64,000 nt of DNA. Source: CAUZWH01 sp965224275 (lineage in GTDB: Bacteria > Pseudomonadota > Alphaproteobacteria > SHVV01). Made by a program: the position numbers and the translations under genes. Of the stretch, positions 8,128 through 16,990 are shown piece by piece (the stretch's first letter is position 1; each line of letters opens with the position of its first letter). The notes under the pieces were generated by a model, which did no database searches, was not told the origin of the DNA, and worked only from the letters and a program-made list of their open reading frames with translations. The DNA lies in assembly GCA_965224275.1 (NCBI GenBank), contig CBDCYR010000008.1, positions 62,001 to 126,000 of the forward strand. The letters are read 5' to 3'.

Positions 8128-8897
8128 CCGAGAGCGATGTCATTTTCCAAGCCCACGGCGTTACCAAGAACTTTGCCGGGCTCATTGCCGTTAATGACTT
8201 ACATGTGGAACTTAATCAGGGAGAGATTCTAGGCCTTATTGGTCCTAATGGATCGGGCAAGACCACGTTCTTCAATGTCGTCAACGGCGTGTATGAGGCG
8301 TCCGCCGGGCGGGTGGCTCATCGTGGAACCGAGATTACCAACTGGCCGTCCTATCGTGTCGCCGGACACGGGATAACGCGCACGTTTCAGAATTCTCGCG
8401 TGCTCCTAAACGCTTCAGCACTTGAGAATGCAATGGTCGGTGGCCATCTCCACGCGAAGACCGGTTTCTTCAAGACTCTGATTTCCAGTATTGATGCCCG
8501 CGCGCGTGAGGCAAGCGTGCGCGAAGAAGCGATCGCAAATCTGGAATTTGTGGGCCTCGCTGACTACGCTGATGAGACCGCGCGCAACATGCCCTATGGC
8601 GCTATCAAGCGGCTTGAGATTGCCCGCGCCTTATCGACCAAGCCGGATATCCTAATGCTCGATGAGCCCGCGGCCGGGCTTAACCCGAGCGAGGCTGACA
8701 ATTTGATGGGTTTGGTGCAGCAACTTCACGACGCCGGAAAGACGATTTTTATCATCGAGCACAATATGCGCGTGGTCATGGGGTTGTGTCAGCGCATTAT
8801 CGTCATCGATGCGGGAATCAAGATCGCCGAAGGCGATCCCAACGAAATCCGCAGTAATCCCAAGGTGAAAGAGGCCTATCTCGGTAAGGGTGCATAG
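8124..8897 (+). CDS. livG: Branched-chain-type ABC transporter ATP-binding protein (LivG-like)
   Basis: A 257-residue ABC ATPase. The Walker A motif is GPNGSGKTT (about residues 39-47). The signature region is degenerate, reading NMPYGAIKRLEIARAL where LSGGQ would be expected, and this is typical of LivG proteins. Walker B is ILMLDEPAAGLNPSE, and the switch His lies in IIEHNMRVV. The C-terminal tail GDPNEIRSNPKVKEAYLG is diagnostic of the LivG branch. The gene overlaps the permease and is followed immediately by livF. It energises import of the ligand captured by the upstream binding protein. Confidence 0.93.
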   Translation: MTESDVIFQAHGVTKNFAGLIAVNDLHVELNQGEILGLIGPNGSGKTTFFNVVNGVYEASAGRVAHRGTEITNWPSYRVAGHGITRTFQNSRVLLNASALENAMVGGHLHAKTGFFKTLISSIDARAREASVREEAIANLEFVGLADYADETARNMPYGAIKRLEIARALSTKPDILMLDEPAAGLNPSEADNLMGLVQQLHDAGKTIFIIEHNMRVVMGLCQRIIVIDAGIKIAEGDPNEIRSNPKVKEAYLGKGA

Positions 8898-9603
8898 CGT
8901 GCTCAAGATCTCTGAACTGTCTACTGGATACGGCTACGCCGAAGTCCTGCATGGGGCATCAATCGAGCTCAACGAGGGTGAGATCGTCGCGGTGGTTGGC
9001 GCCAACGGGGCCGGAAAGAGCACGCTGCTCAAAGCCATATCGGGGATGTTGCCGCCGCGGCAGGGCTCGATGACCTTCCTCGACGAATCCATCGCGTCGA
9101 TGGCGCCCGAAGACATTGTGCGGCGCGGAATCGTGCATATTCCCGAAGGCCGGCGGGTTTTTCCTTACTCAACGATCGATGAGAATCTGACCGCCGGCGC
9201 CTACGTTCGTACTGACAGCGCCGAAATAGAGGTTGACCGCCGTGGTTACTACGATCGTTTTCCCGCGCTTTACGAACGGCGCGATAACCTTGCCAACACG
9301 CTGTCCGGCGGCGAGCAGCAAATGTTGGCGATTTGTCGAGGGTTGATGTCGCGGCCACGTCTGGTTCTCATGGACGAACCGTCGCTCGGCCTTGCGCCCA
9401 TCATGGTCGATCGCGTGTTTGAGATCGTCGAAGAACTCAACCGTGAAGGGAAGTCGATTCTATTGGTTGAACAGAACGCAACGCGCGCTTTGGCAATCGC
9501 GCATCGCGCCTACGTCATGGTCACCGGCGAAATCGTCCTCTCCGGGCCGGGACAGGAACTCCTGAGCAACGAGGAAGTTCAGCGCTCGTATCTAGGAAGC
9601 TAG
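8890..9603 (+). CDS. livF: Branched-chain-type ABC transporter ATP-binding protein (LivF-like)
   Basis: A 237-residue ABC ATPase paired with LivG. Walker A is GANGAGKSTLL, the signature is LSGGEQQMLAICRGL, Walker B is LVLMDEPSLGLAPIMVD, and the His switch lies in LLVEQNATRAL. The opening LSTGYGYAEVLHGASIEL and the ending QRSYLGS are characteristic of LivF. The GTG at 8890 overlaps livG by eight bases; a second GTG at 8899 is an alternative start. Together the binding protein, fused permease, LivG and LivF form a complete importer. Confidence 0.93.
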   Translation: MHSVLKISELSTGYGYAEVLHGASIELNEGEIVAVVGANGAGKSTLLKAISGMLPPRQGSMTFLDESIASMAPEDIVRRGIVHIPEGRRVFPYSTIDENLTAGAYVRTDSAEIEVDRRGYYDRFPALYERRDNLANTLSGGEQQMLAICRGLMSRPRLVLMDEPSLGLAPIMVDRVFEIVEELNREGKSILLVEQNATRALAIAHRAYVMVTGEIVLSGPGQELLSNEEVQRSYLGS

Positions 9604-9653
9604 TGGATGGAATCCAACATATGGTTCCCATACGATCGCGTTTGGTTGTGTCG

Positions 9654-10526
9654 ATGAAGGTGAACTCCGGCACTATCGGACTTGCCTTTCTGATAATTGT
9701 GGCGGGGCTGCCGGCACTGGCCTTCGAGCTCGTATTCGTTAATGGCTCGCCGCAGGTCTATTCCCAGCCCCACGATCTTGTCTTATCCCCCGATGGGCGT
9801 TTGCTTTACGTCGCCGACAATAACGCAAACCGCATTGCGGTCCTCGATCCCGTCACACTCGAGCTGCGCGGCACGTTCGGAGAGGGCGAGGTCGGCGCGC
9901 CGCACGCCGTTGCATTTGATGCGAAGGGGCGACTGCTGGTGGCCGATACCGATCACAGCCGGATCGCGATTTTTCAAATCAACCAACATACGGGAACGCT
10001 GGTCGGGGAACTGCGCGGTGCCATTCGACGTCCGGAAGGCGTTGCTTGGCATTCTAACGGGCGGGTCTATGCGACAGGCGCTAGTTCAGGAAATATCGAA
10101 GCATTCGCTGACGGAAAATCGGTGGCTGTCGCGTCGGGATTATCGTCGCCGCATGGCATCGCGATCGCTCCAGACGGATCTGTCTGGGTTGCCGATGCCA
10201 ACAACGATCGGTTGGTGCAGATGACGCCGGAATTAAACGTCCTGCGTATCGTCACGGGGTCGGCATATGATTTCAATGGCCCGCGTTATCTCGATTTCGA
10301 CGCCCGCGGTCGTCTCTACGTCGCCGACAAATACACCCACAAAATTAAGGTGCTGGCACCTGACACCACGGGTGCGCTCACCCGCGTTCTCGAGCTGGGG
10401 AGTGGCAGAGGCGAACTAGGGCCCGGCAAATTCGATCGACCAGAGGGCGTCGCTATCAGAGCCGGCGTTGTTTGGTTTTCCGATACCTACAACAACCGTA
10501 TCGTTCGCTATCGTATCGTCGAATAG
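9654..10526 (+). CDS. Secreted NHL-repeat beta-propeller protein
   Basis: A protein of about 290 residues with an N-terminal hydrophobic signal (IGLAFLIIVAGLPALA) followed by repeated blade motifs: HDLVLSPDGRLLYVADNNANRI, GRLLVADTDHSRIAIF, GSVWVADANNDRLVQ, GRLYVADKYTHKIKVL and GVVWFSDTYNNRIVRY. These are NHL repeats, which build a six-bladed propeller. It probably acts in the periplasm as a binding or enzymatic scaffold. The frame is open from a GTG at 9603, but the ATG at 9654 gives a proper signal peptide. It follows livF directly and looks like the last gene of the guanidino operon. Its biochemical role is unknown. Confidence 0.82.
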   Translation: MKVNSGTIGLAFLIIVAGLPALAFELVFVNGSPQVYSQPHDLVLSPDGRLLYVADNNANRIAVLDPVTLELRGTFGEGEVGAPHAVAFDAKGRLLVADTDHSRIAIFQINQHTGTLVGELRGAIRRPEGVAWHSNGRVYATGASSGNIEAFADGKSVAVASGLSSPHGIAIAPDGSVWVADANNDRLVQMTPELNVLRIVTGSAYDFNGPRYLDFDARGRLYVADKYTHKIKVLAPDTTGALTRVLELGSGRGELGPGKFDRPEGVAIRAGVVWFSDTYNNRIVRYRIVE

Positions 10527-10540
10527 GAACGTTGGGCCAA

Positions 10541-11845
10541 TCAGCCCAAAACGGAGAAGCTGCTCTCCTGGTTGATCTCGCGCTTGCGTGAGTAAAAACC
10601 AACGTTGATGTCACGATCGACGTAGGGTAGGTGGAACCTCAACGGCGCAGCGTCGTGATCATTGCCGGCCTCACAATAGTCGACCAGCGCCGCCATCATT
10701 TTGCCGGCGATCGGCGCATTCTTGAACTGATTACCGGAGCTGCCAATCGCCATGTAGTAACCGGGCACGCACGATCTGTCGTAGATAGGGATCCAATCAT
10801 CGGTGACATCGTAGAGGTCCACCACACCTTTCACTTGATTTGGAATACCCAGTGAGGGAACCCGCTGCGCGTAACGATGCAGCTGAACCGTCGACTGATC
10901 CGTGAAATTCTGGTCGTAATCGTCGGGGTCGACCCAATCTCGCGGGTCACATTCGGGGTCTTCGCTGCCCAGCAAAATATTGTTGCCGTGTTCGGGCCGG
11001 CTATAGACGCCGATATCGCTATCGGACGTCACCGGCGCGCGGTTGTAATACTCATAGCCGGCCGGCGCGGGAACGTGGACCACCTCTTGCTTCAGCGCCC
11101 GCGTCGAGATCGTCATGTCATCGAGTGCACCGGCCATCTGGTTAACCAGCGCTGAGTGAGGGCCGGCGACGTTGACAACGATCGACGCCTCGATTGCGCT
11201 GCCATCGTCGAGCGTCACACCGGCAATTCGCTCACCCGACATTAGAATCTCGACCACCCGACGCCCGAACACGAAGCGGGCGCCGTTCGCTTCTGCCGCG
11301 CGTTGTAGATTGTGGGTCGCTAGCTGGGGGTCGGTGACATAGCCGGCGGTCGGCCAATAGACCCCGCTGCTAACCGCCTCGTCGCCAGGTTGTCCGAAGC
11401 CTTCGTCGGATATTGGCTTCGGCGGCCCGTAGCCGTGAAGATCATAAATCGGCAGCACCTCCTTGATCTTGTCGGCATTCCAAATCTCGAAAGGGATGCC
11501 GAGGTCGGTGCAGTTCGATATGTGATTCTTGAGGTAATCGTTTTGCGCGGTCTGCATCACCAAACATCCGTTTTCGCGGAACTCGGCCAGGCCGCGTTCG
11601 TCTTCAACGCCGAGATAATCAGCCCAGTCGCGCCAGTGAAAATATCCTTCGTAGGCAAACACCGTCCCTTCGAAGGTTGAATAATGAACCCGAATGATCG
11701 CGCAGGAGGCGGCAGTTGGGCCGTAGCCGGCGGCCGGGTTTTTGTCGATCGAAACAGTTTTGACACCTTGTTTGGCCAGTTCAAACGCCGTCGCGGCGCC
11801 AATAATTCCCGCTCCGATGATGATCGCACCCGCACGTTCGGTCAT
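10541..11845 (-). CDS. FAD-dependent oxidoreductase, DAO (sarcosine oxidase/SoxB-like) family
   Basis: A 434-residue flavoenzyme. The N-terminal dinucleotide-binding motif is IIIGAGIIGAATAFELAKQG, followed by an acidic strand end (SIDKN). The second conserved element VNVAGPHSALVNQMAG and the C-terminal YYMAIGSSGNQFKNAPIAG complete the DAO fold. Relatives oxidise the C-N bond of secondary or tertiary amines and amino acids (sarcosine, dimethylglycine, D-amino acids). The ATG at 11845 lies one base after the stop of the upstream dehydrogenase gene, so the two are translationally coupled. Convergent with the NHL gene. Substrate unknown; an amino acid derivative is likely given its neighbour. Confidence 0.85.
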   Translation of the reverse strand: MTERAGAIIIGAGIIGAATAFELAKQGVKTVSIDKNPAAGYGPTAASCAIIRVHYSTFEGTVFAYEGYFHWRDWADYLGVEDERGLAEFRENGCLVMQTAQNDYLKNHISNCTDLGIPFEIWNADKIKEVLPIYDLHGYGPPKPISDEGFGQPGDEAVSSGVYWPTAGYVTDPQLATHNLQRAAEANGARFVFGRRVVEILMSGERIAGVTLDDGSAIEASIVVNVAGPHSALVNQMAGALDDMTISTRALKQEVVHVPAPAGYEYYNRAPVTSDSDIGVYSRPEHGNNILLGSEDPECDPRDWVDPDDYDQNFTDQSTVQLHRYAQRVPSLGIPNQVKGVVDLYDVTDDWIPIYDRSCVPGYYMAIGSSGNQFKNAPIAGKMMAALVDYCEAGNDHDAAPLRFHLPYVDRDINVGFYSRKREINQESSFSVLG

Positions 11846-11846
11846 A

Positions 11847-12893
11847 TCACAAGCTCGCGTCGTTGTTCGAAGTCTCAAGCATCGCTACCGCCAAGTTCTG
11901 CGCCGCTACCTCGGTGGATACACCATCGCGCTGGGCCAGTTTGAGGGTGCGCAGAGTCGTATCGTAAATCTGCGCGAGTTTCTGGTCGCGCTGCGCGGCA
12001 TCGATATAACCGAGTTCATGAAACCCACCGATCGCGCCGCCCGAGCTCACGACGTAGTCGGGCACGAAGCTTATGTCCCGCTCTTTCAGCCGATCGCCAT
12101 CCGCTTTCGTAGCAAGCTGATTATTGGCTGCGCCACATATTGCGCGCGCCCTAATCCGCAAGATGTTCTGCTCATTTAGTATGGCGCCCAGAGCGCATGG
12201 AGAGAGAATATCGGTATCGATGAAGAGGATTTCCCGTGCATCCACTACTTCTGCTCTGGTCTTCTTGGCAACTGCCGCGGCTGCGGCCGCGTCGACATCC
12301 GCGACAGCAACCCGCGCACCCGCATCGGCAACCAAGCCGCACACACGACTACCAACGCCGCCAGCTCCCTGCACGGCGACCTTTAGACCGCTCAAATCAT
12401 CGCGCCCGAGAGCAAATTTCGCGACCGCGCGGATCCCATTGACCACGCCGAGCGCGGTTGGCGTGGCAGTCGAGCCCGGATCGTTGTCGCGCCCTGCGAT
12501 GTAGCTGGTCTCCTCACCGATCACCTCCATGTCGTCCCCGTTGGTGCCGACATCGGGGCCGCCGAGATAGGCACCGTTGAGGTTTTCGATGTACCTGCCG
12601 ATGGCATTCAGAAGATCACGGGTCTTGTCAGTTTCTGGATCGCCTAAGACCACCGTCTTTGCGCCGCCGGCGGGCAGGTTGGCGAGCACGAACTTGTATG
12701 TCATGGCTCGGCTTAAGCGGAGTACGTCGGTCAACGCGTCCTCAGTTGTGGGGTAGGGGCGCATGCGGATACCCCCAGCTCCAACACCATAGCGCGCACG
12801 GTGCGTAGCATTGGTGGCTCTCAAACCAGATTTCGAGTCGGTTACAAACGTGATTCGTTCGTGGCTGTCGAACTCCGGATTATCAAAAACCAC
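11847..12893 (-). CDS. Leucine/phenylalanine/valine-type amino acid dehydrogenase
   Basis: A 348-residue Glu/Leu/Phe/Val dehydrogenase. It starts like leucine dehydrogenase (FDNPEFDSHERITFVTD) and has both active-site lysines, K67 in TYKFVLANL and K79 in PAGGAKTVVLGDP. The Rossmann motif is VAVQGAGGVGSRV near residue 173. The family catalyses NAD-dependent oxidative deamination of branched-chain or aromatic amino acids, or the reverse amination. A GTG at 12893 with AGGA about ten bases upstream is the best start; a TTG at 12947 would overlap the preceding gene. It lies between a haloalkane dehalogenase and an amine oxidoreductase in one operon. Confidence 0.85.
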   Translation of the reverse strand: MVFDNPEFDSHERITFVTDSKSGLRATNATHRARYGVGAGGIRMRPYPTTEDALTDVLRLSRAMTYKFVLANLPAGGAKTVVLGDPETDKTRDLLNAIGRYIENLNGAYLGGPDVGTNGDDMEVIGEETSYIAGRDNDPGSTATPTALGVVNGIRAVAKFALGRDDLSGLKVAVQGAGGVGSRVCGLVADAGARVAVADVDAAAAAAVAKKTRAEVVDAREILFIDTDILSPCALGAILNEQNILRIRARAICGAANNQLATKADGDRLKERDISFVPDYVVSSGGAIGGFHELGYIDAAQRDQKLAQIYDTTLRTLKLAQRDGVSTEVAAQNLAVAMLETSNNDASL

Positions 12894-12906
12894 GTGATTG
12901 GCGGTC

Positions 12907-13797
12907 CTAGCCGAGCGATCCGATGAAGCTTTTGATCGCCTGGCCAATCTCCGCAGGCGCGTCTTCTTGAATAAAATGGCGGCCGGGCACGGTCACCTCG
13001 GATTGATTCGGCCAACTCCGACAAAACTCGCGCTGGCTTCCGACCAAGATACTTCCAGGATCCGCGTTGATAAAAAGCTTTGCAACGTCGGCGTCCTCGC
13101 TCAGCCACTTGCCGTAGCCATCGACGATCGCGTGAACATCGGCCGGTTCGCCGTCGATCGGTATTTCGCGAGGCCAGGTCAGGGTTGGCCTTCGGCTCTC
13201 CCCTGGTTCAACATATGGCTTGCGGTAACGCCGCATCTCCTCGGCGTTAAGATCACGCAAGACCGAGGCGGGCAGCACTCGATCGACGAAGACGTTCTTA
13301 TCCAGCACCAGTTGTTCGCCGACCGGTGCACGAAGGCCTTCAAATAGTTTGCGCGACGATTCCGGCCAATCCGCCCACGTCAGAGGTTTCACGATTGTCT
13401 CCATATAAACGATGCCAGCGAGCCGGTCCCGGTTCCTTTGCGCCCAGTAAAATCCCAACGCGCCGCCCCAATCGTGTCCGACAATGATCACCTCTTTAAG
13501 ATCGAGGGCATTGAACCAGCCATCGAGTGTCACTGAGTGGTCGACGAAGCGATAGGAATTGTTCGGCGTTGGACCGGAGTCTCCCATGCCCATCAGATCC
13601 GGCGCATAACACCGACCGAGCTGACCAACATGCGGGATGACGTTCCGCCAAAGGTATGACGAGGTCGGGTTCCCGTGCAGGAAAACAATTTCGAAGCCAC
13701 CGAAATTGCCTGTCTCTACGTACGAGATCTCGGTTTCGGCAACTGAAATCCGCTGGCGAGGATGGGCATCGTGTGGTGCAGGTTTGGTCAGCGGCAT
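12907..13797 (-). CDS. dhaA: Haloalkane dehalogenase, HLD-II (DhaA/LinB-like)
   Basis: A 296-residue alpha/beta hydrolase that closely follows the HLD-II subfamily over its full length. The nucleophile elbow is GHDWGG (D109, with halide-binding W110), the oxyanion/halide Asn is in HGNPTSSYLW (N43), the acid is E133 in YMETIVKP, and the base is H274 in GRHFIQED. The stretches RRPTLTWPREIPIDG and LFINADPGS are nearly identical in style to LinB of lindane degraders. Such enzymes hydrolyse a carbon-halogen bond to an alcohol and halide in the cytoplasm without cofactors. The ATG at 13797 gives the standard N-terminus. It sits in an operon with an SDR, which could oxidise the alcohol product. Confidence 0.9.
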   Translation of the reverse strand: MPLTKPAPHDAHPRQRISVAETEISYVETGNFGGFEIVFLHGNPTSSYLWRNVIPHVGQLGRCYAPDLMGMGDSGPTPNNSYRFVDHSVTLDGWFNALDLKEVIIVGHDWGGALGFYWAQRNRDRLAGIVYMETIVKPLTWADWPESSRKLFEGLRAPVGEQLVLDKNVFVDRVLPASVLRDLNAEEMRRYRKPYVEPGESRRPTLTWPREIPIDGEPADVHAIVDGYGKWLSEDADVAKLFINADPGSILVGSQREFCRSWPNQSEVTVPGRHFIQEDAPAEIGQAIKSFIGSLG

Positions 13798-13831
13798 GGC
13801 CCGAGCCTTATGTGTATTTGAAGAGGAGCAC

Positions 13832-14632
13832 TTAAGCGCTACTAGCGCTGACGCCGCCGTCGACAACGAGTTCAGCTGCAGTAACGTATTTTGCATCGTC
13901 AGACGCAAGGTAGAGCGCCGCATAGGCAACGTCCCAAGCATCGCCCATGTGTCCCATTGGACATTGGGCGTGACGGATATCTTTCATTTCCTGAACGTCA
14001 CCGTCCGCGTAAGCGCCCTTGAGCGAATGTTCAACCATGGGCGTATCCATCAACCCCGGCAGGATCGCGTTGCAACGAATTCCCTGCGACGCATATTGCA
14101 TAGCAATCGACCGGGTTAAGCCGAGGACACCCGCCTTCGTTGCCGAATAGGCGACGTAGGGCACGCCCATCCAACGAATTCCCGCGATCGACGCAACATT
14201 GACGATCGCGCCACGTCCTTGTTCGATGAAATGTGGCAATACGTACTTGCACGTTAGAAACATCGACTTCAGGTTCACGGCATCGACGCGATCCCAAGCT
14301 GCCTCGGATAGCTCGACAGGGCCGCCGACCTCGGCGATGCCAACGTTGTTGTGGAGCACCTCGACAGATCCATAATATGAGACGCATTGTTCGACCATGC
14401 TGGCGACCTGATCCGCCTGGCTTACATCCGTTGTGATCGCAAGGCATTCGCCGCCTTCCGATTCAATGATGTCTCGGGTCTCGTTAGCGGCGCTCTCACT
14501 AATATCTGCAGCGATGATCTTTGCGCCTTCGCGAGCGAATAGAACAGACACGGCTTTGCCGTTTCCCCAACCGCGGCCGATGGATCCGGCGCCAGTGACA
14601 ATGGCCACTTTGTCCTTAAGACGTTCGCCCAT
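13832..14632 (-). CDS. Short-chain dehydrogenase/reductase (SDR)
   Basis: A 266-residue classical SDR. The cofactor motif is TGAGSIGRGWGNGKA (from residue 13), an NNVGIAE segment stands in place of NNAG, and the catalytic set is S148, Y162 and K166 (YSATK). The C-terminal AAELVVDGGVSA is typical. The acidic residue after the second strand (AADIS) suggests NAD rather than NADP. It lies immediately upstream (34 bases) of the haloalkane dehalogenase on the same strand, so oxidation of an alcohol produced by that enzyme is a reasonable inference, though SDR substrates cannot be read from sequence. Confidence 0.88.
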   Translation of the reverse strand: MGERLKDKVAIVTGAGSIGRGWGNGKAVSVLFAREGAKIIAADISESAANETRDIIESEGGECLAITTDVSQADQVASMVEQCVSYYGSVEVLHNNVGIAEVGGPVELSEAAWDRVDAVNLKSMFLTCKYVLPHFIEQGRGAIVNVASIAGIRWMGVPYVAYSATKAGVLGLTRSIAMQYASQGIRCNAILPGLMDTPMVEHSLKGAYADGDVQEMKDIRHAQCPMGHMGDAWDVAYAALYLASDDAKYVTAAELVVDGGVSASSA

Positions 14633-14678
14633 TTGGATGATGACGTGGGTTGCTGTTGGTTTCGTTGAGACGATTGGT

Positions 14679-15577
14679 TTAGCGCGACTGGCGTTGATCT
14701 TCCATATCGATTTTCTTGGTACGGCGACTTGCCGTGTCGTTCAATGCCCAATTATATCGGTGATTGTCGATCCGAGTGGCTGATGCGAGTCGGCTTAGGA
14801 GTGCGGGGTTAGCGAATTGTCTGAGGTGGCCGATGACGCCGGCGTCGTTGCTCCCGAAGTCGGCCTTATACCAATCATACAACTTTGATCCGATAACACG
14901 GCCGTCGTCGAATGCCACGCCCCGTGGGTGGTTGACATAGCCGCGTGCGGCAGCACCGAGCATCTCTTCGAGTCGTTCAGCGGCGTAGGCGCGCAACGCC
15001 AGGTTCGGGCAACCGATAGAAGCACAATTTACGACGTAGTGAATGCGCGCGTCTTTCCAGATCGGTCGCAGTATCCGGTGTTCAATGTCATTAAGACTTA
15101 GGTTTTCGCCCTCCACGACAATGAGCTTTTTGCCCCACGGCCCGTTTGAGAAAAGGCCCGGCGAGATATCGATGTCGAGGATAGAGGCCACGGGATAGTG
15201 ATCGAGGACGACCCTGACGGTGAGCGCATTATAGAGATTGATCCAATACGCCATCTGGGTCGCTCTTGCGAAGCTGCTTATCCGTACTGTCCCAGGGCGC
15301 CGATGTAACTGCTGAGTACTTGCCGATCGGCCGGGGTGACGCCCCCATAGCGAAGTCTATTAATACCGTCGGCACCGGCTTCGAGGTGAGCGGACAGAAA
15401 ACGATCCCACGCGCGATGATCGATCGTTGCGCGCGCCGTGGGGTCATGCGCCTGCCATTTGGTCCAGAGCTCAGCCTTGGGCGCCGCGTCAGCTGGCTCG
15501 GCGCTCGCGAAAAGGGCAAAACCTAACGCCCACGACGTTATCCAGGCGACGCGAAAAAGTTTGGTTGGTGCGTTCAT
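14679..15577 (-). pseudogene. DUF547 exported protein, split by a frameshift
   Basis: The first part starts at ATG 15577 with a signal peptide (FRVAWITSWALGFALFASA) and runs in one frame to a stop at 15278 (ending LSSYIGALGQYG). The rest continues in a different frame (ISSFARATQMAYWINLYNAL and onward to QRQSR), ending at 14679. Joined, they give a normal DUF547 protein of about 300 residues with the family hallmarks AYWINLYNALTV, VEGENLSLNDIEHRILRP and NCASIGCPNL. One missing base (or two extra) near 15285 restores the frame. This is either a genuine pseudogene or a sequencing or assembly error. DUF547 function is unknown. Confidence 0.75.
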
Positions 15578-15665
15578 GCATGCCAACTAAACGCGAAACA
15601 CGAACTCAATCTCAAGGTCGAAATCGTTGCCGCCGATCACAATCTTGTTGGCGGTACGATCCACC

Positions 15666-16763
15666 TCAACGATTGAAAACAACGGTTAGATATCCGCTCG
15701 TCAAGCCGTAGATCAGATCGAGCTGACCGTTTTGCGTAAGGTCATGGGCAACGATATCGGTCGCGATCTCGCCTTGGGTGTTCTTTATTTTCCGGATCTC
15801 GGTCATTGGACCTCCGGCGAACCCCAGCAGACGCAGTGTACGACGATCGGTCGAGGGCACAGCAATGTCAGGAATGCCATCGCCATTGAAATCGGAGATG
15901 GCCGACAGCCCCAAATTGCGTGACCCCATCCGGTGGTTGGAGAATCCGTGATAACGGGCGACCTCATGCAAGGTCCGCCCGCTCAGACGATAAAACATGA
16001 GGATGCCGCCAATATGGGGTGTGCGAACGACAGCAATCTCGACATTGCCGTCGCCGTCGAAGTCCGCAGCACCCACCGGGTTGAGCCATCGATGCGACAG
16101 ACCAATTGGTTCCGATTCGGCGAGTGGAACCAATTGGCCTCGGGCGACCCTGAATACCGCAACCGCGGCACCTCGATCGAGGTATGACTTCACGGCAAGG
16201 ATTTCGTCGCTGCCATCGCCATCGATGTCGACGATCCGCGCAAGGCGGTCTTCGAAGACGGCATCCTCGGGGAGTTGGTAACTCGCTAACGTGCCCACAG
16301 GATCTTCTGCGGCCAAACCACCAGCTTCGATTGTGTCTCCCAAGACCCCGTGCCGGTATCGGTTAGTCGGATTTGTAAGCCAAGCGTTCCGCACGTTTCG
16401 GGTCCCGCTATCGATGATGCCGTCCGGCAGCATTCCTGGCCGGCGCTCGGGTTCACTGGGTTGAAAGTTGGTGTGCCCGATCGGCCAAACCGAGAGCGGC
16501 CAGCCCTGGACCCGAAAGAAATTGTCGTCCCGATCTTGAATCAAAACACCAAGCCGCATATCGGTCAGGACCCGCGCAATACCGCGCTCGATCAAAATGG
16601 TCTGGTGATCCAGTCGCTGCGCGCTCGCACTCTGGACCGCGGTGGTTGCCAACAAGGCGACGACAACGGCGACGAGGCGCCAGCGGCACCGCGCGCTCCA
16701 GGCCGACAGTTCCGCAGGCTCCAGCCTTATTGAGTTTGCGTGCAGCGGCATCGATGCCAGCAT
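15666..16763 (-). CDS. Exported FG-GAP/VCBS-repeat protein
   Basis: About 365 residues with an N-terminal hydrophobic export signal (LVAVVVALLATTAVQSASAQ). Calcium-binding-like repeats follow: DIDGDGSDEILAVK, ADFDGDGNVEIAVVR, SDFNGDGIPDIAVPS and HDLTQNGQLDLIYG. These are FG-GAP/VCBS blades of an integrin-alpha-like propeller, normally found in secreted or periplasmic proteins. Start sites at GTG 16766, ATG 16763 and ATG 16751 are all possible. It is near a frameshifted DUF547 gene on the same strand, but no functional link is evident. Role unknown. Confidence 0.78.
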   Translation of the reverse strand: MLASMPLHANSIRLEPAELSAWSARCRWRLVAVVVALLATTAVQSASAQRLDHQTILIERGIARVLTDMRLGVLIQDRDDNFFRVQGWPLSVWPIGHTNFQPSEPERRPGMLPDGIIDSGTRNVRNAWLTNPTNRYRHGVLGDTIEAGGLAAEDPVGTLASYQLPEDAVFEDRLARIVDIDGDGSDEILAVKSYLDRGAAVAVFRVARGQLVPLAESEPIGLSHRWLNPVGAADFDGDGNVEIAVVRTPHIGGILMFYRLSGRTLHEVARYHGFSNHRMGSRNLGLSAISDFNGDGIPDIAVPSTDRRTLRLLGFAGGPMTEIRKIKNTQGEIATDIVAHDLTQNGQLDLIYGLTSGYLTVVFNR

Positions 16764-16784
16764 CACTTCGATCCCGCAGCAGGG

Positions 16785-16973
16785 CTAGAGTGGTGTGATC
16801 CGGTCCGGTTCACTTCCCAATTGGCCCCGGCAGAAGCTAACGGCAGCGTCGCGCGCGGCGCTTTCGGTGTTATGAGCGTCGCCTTGAAATACTCGCTGAC
16901 CATCGCGCCAAACCGACCACAGGAAGTCTGTTGTGCCGGCCTTGGTCCAACGGTCAATAATCACCTCAATCAT
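16785..16973 (-). CDS. Small conserved-looking hypothetical protein downstream of hyuB
   Basis: A 62-residue protein beginning MIEVIIDRWTKAGTTDFLWSVWRDG when read in two adjacent blocks, followed by an acidic and Cys-containing tail ending RITPL. It starts 17 bases after the hyuB stop on the same strand, and its composition (Trp-rich strand, no low-complexity sequence) looks like a real coding sequence. I recall similar small ORFs beside hydantoinase genes in alphaproteobacteria but cannot verify this. It could be a small accessory subunit of the hydantoinase/oxoprolinase complex. No known domain is recognised. Confidence 0.6.
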   Translation of the reverse strand: MIEVIIDRWTKAGTTDFLWSVWRDGQRVFQGDAHNTESAARDAAVSFCRGQLGSEPDRITPL

Positions 16974-16990
16974 TTGCGAAGGCCCCTAAT

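Noticed and set aside
10531..10553. Short hairpin between the NHL gene and the FAD oxidoreductase
   Set aside because: The stem is only six pairs with no T run, and it overlaps the oxidoreductase stop, so it is not a convincing terminator.
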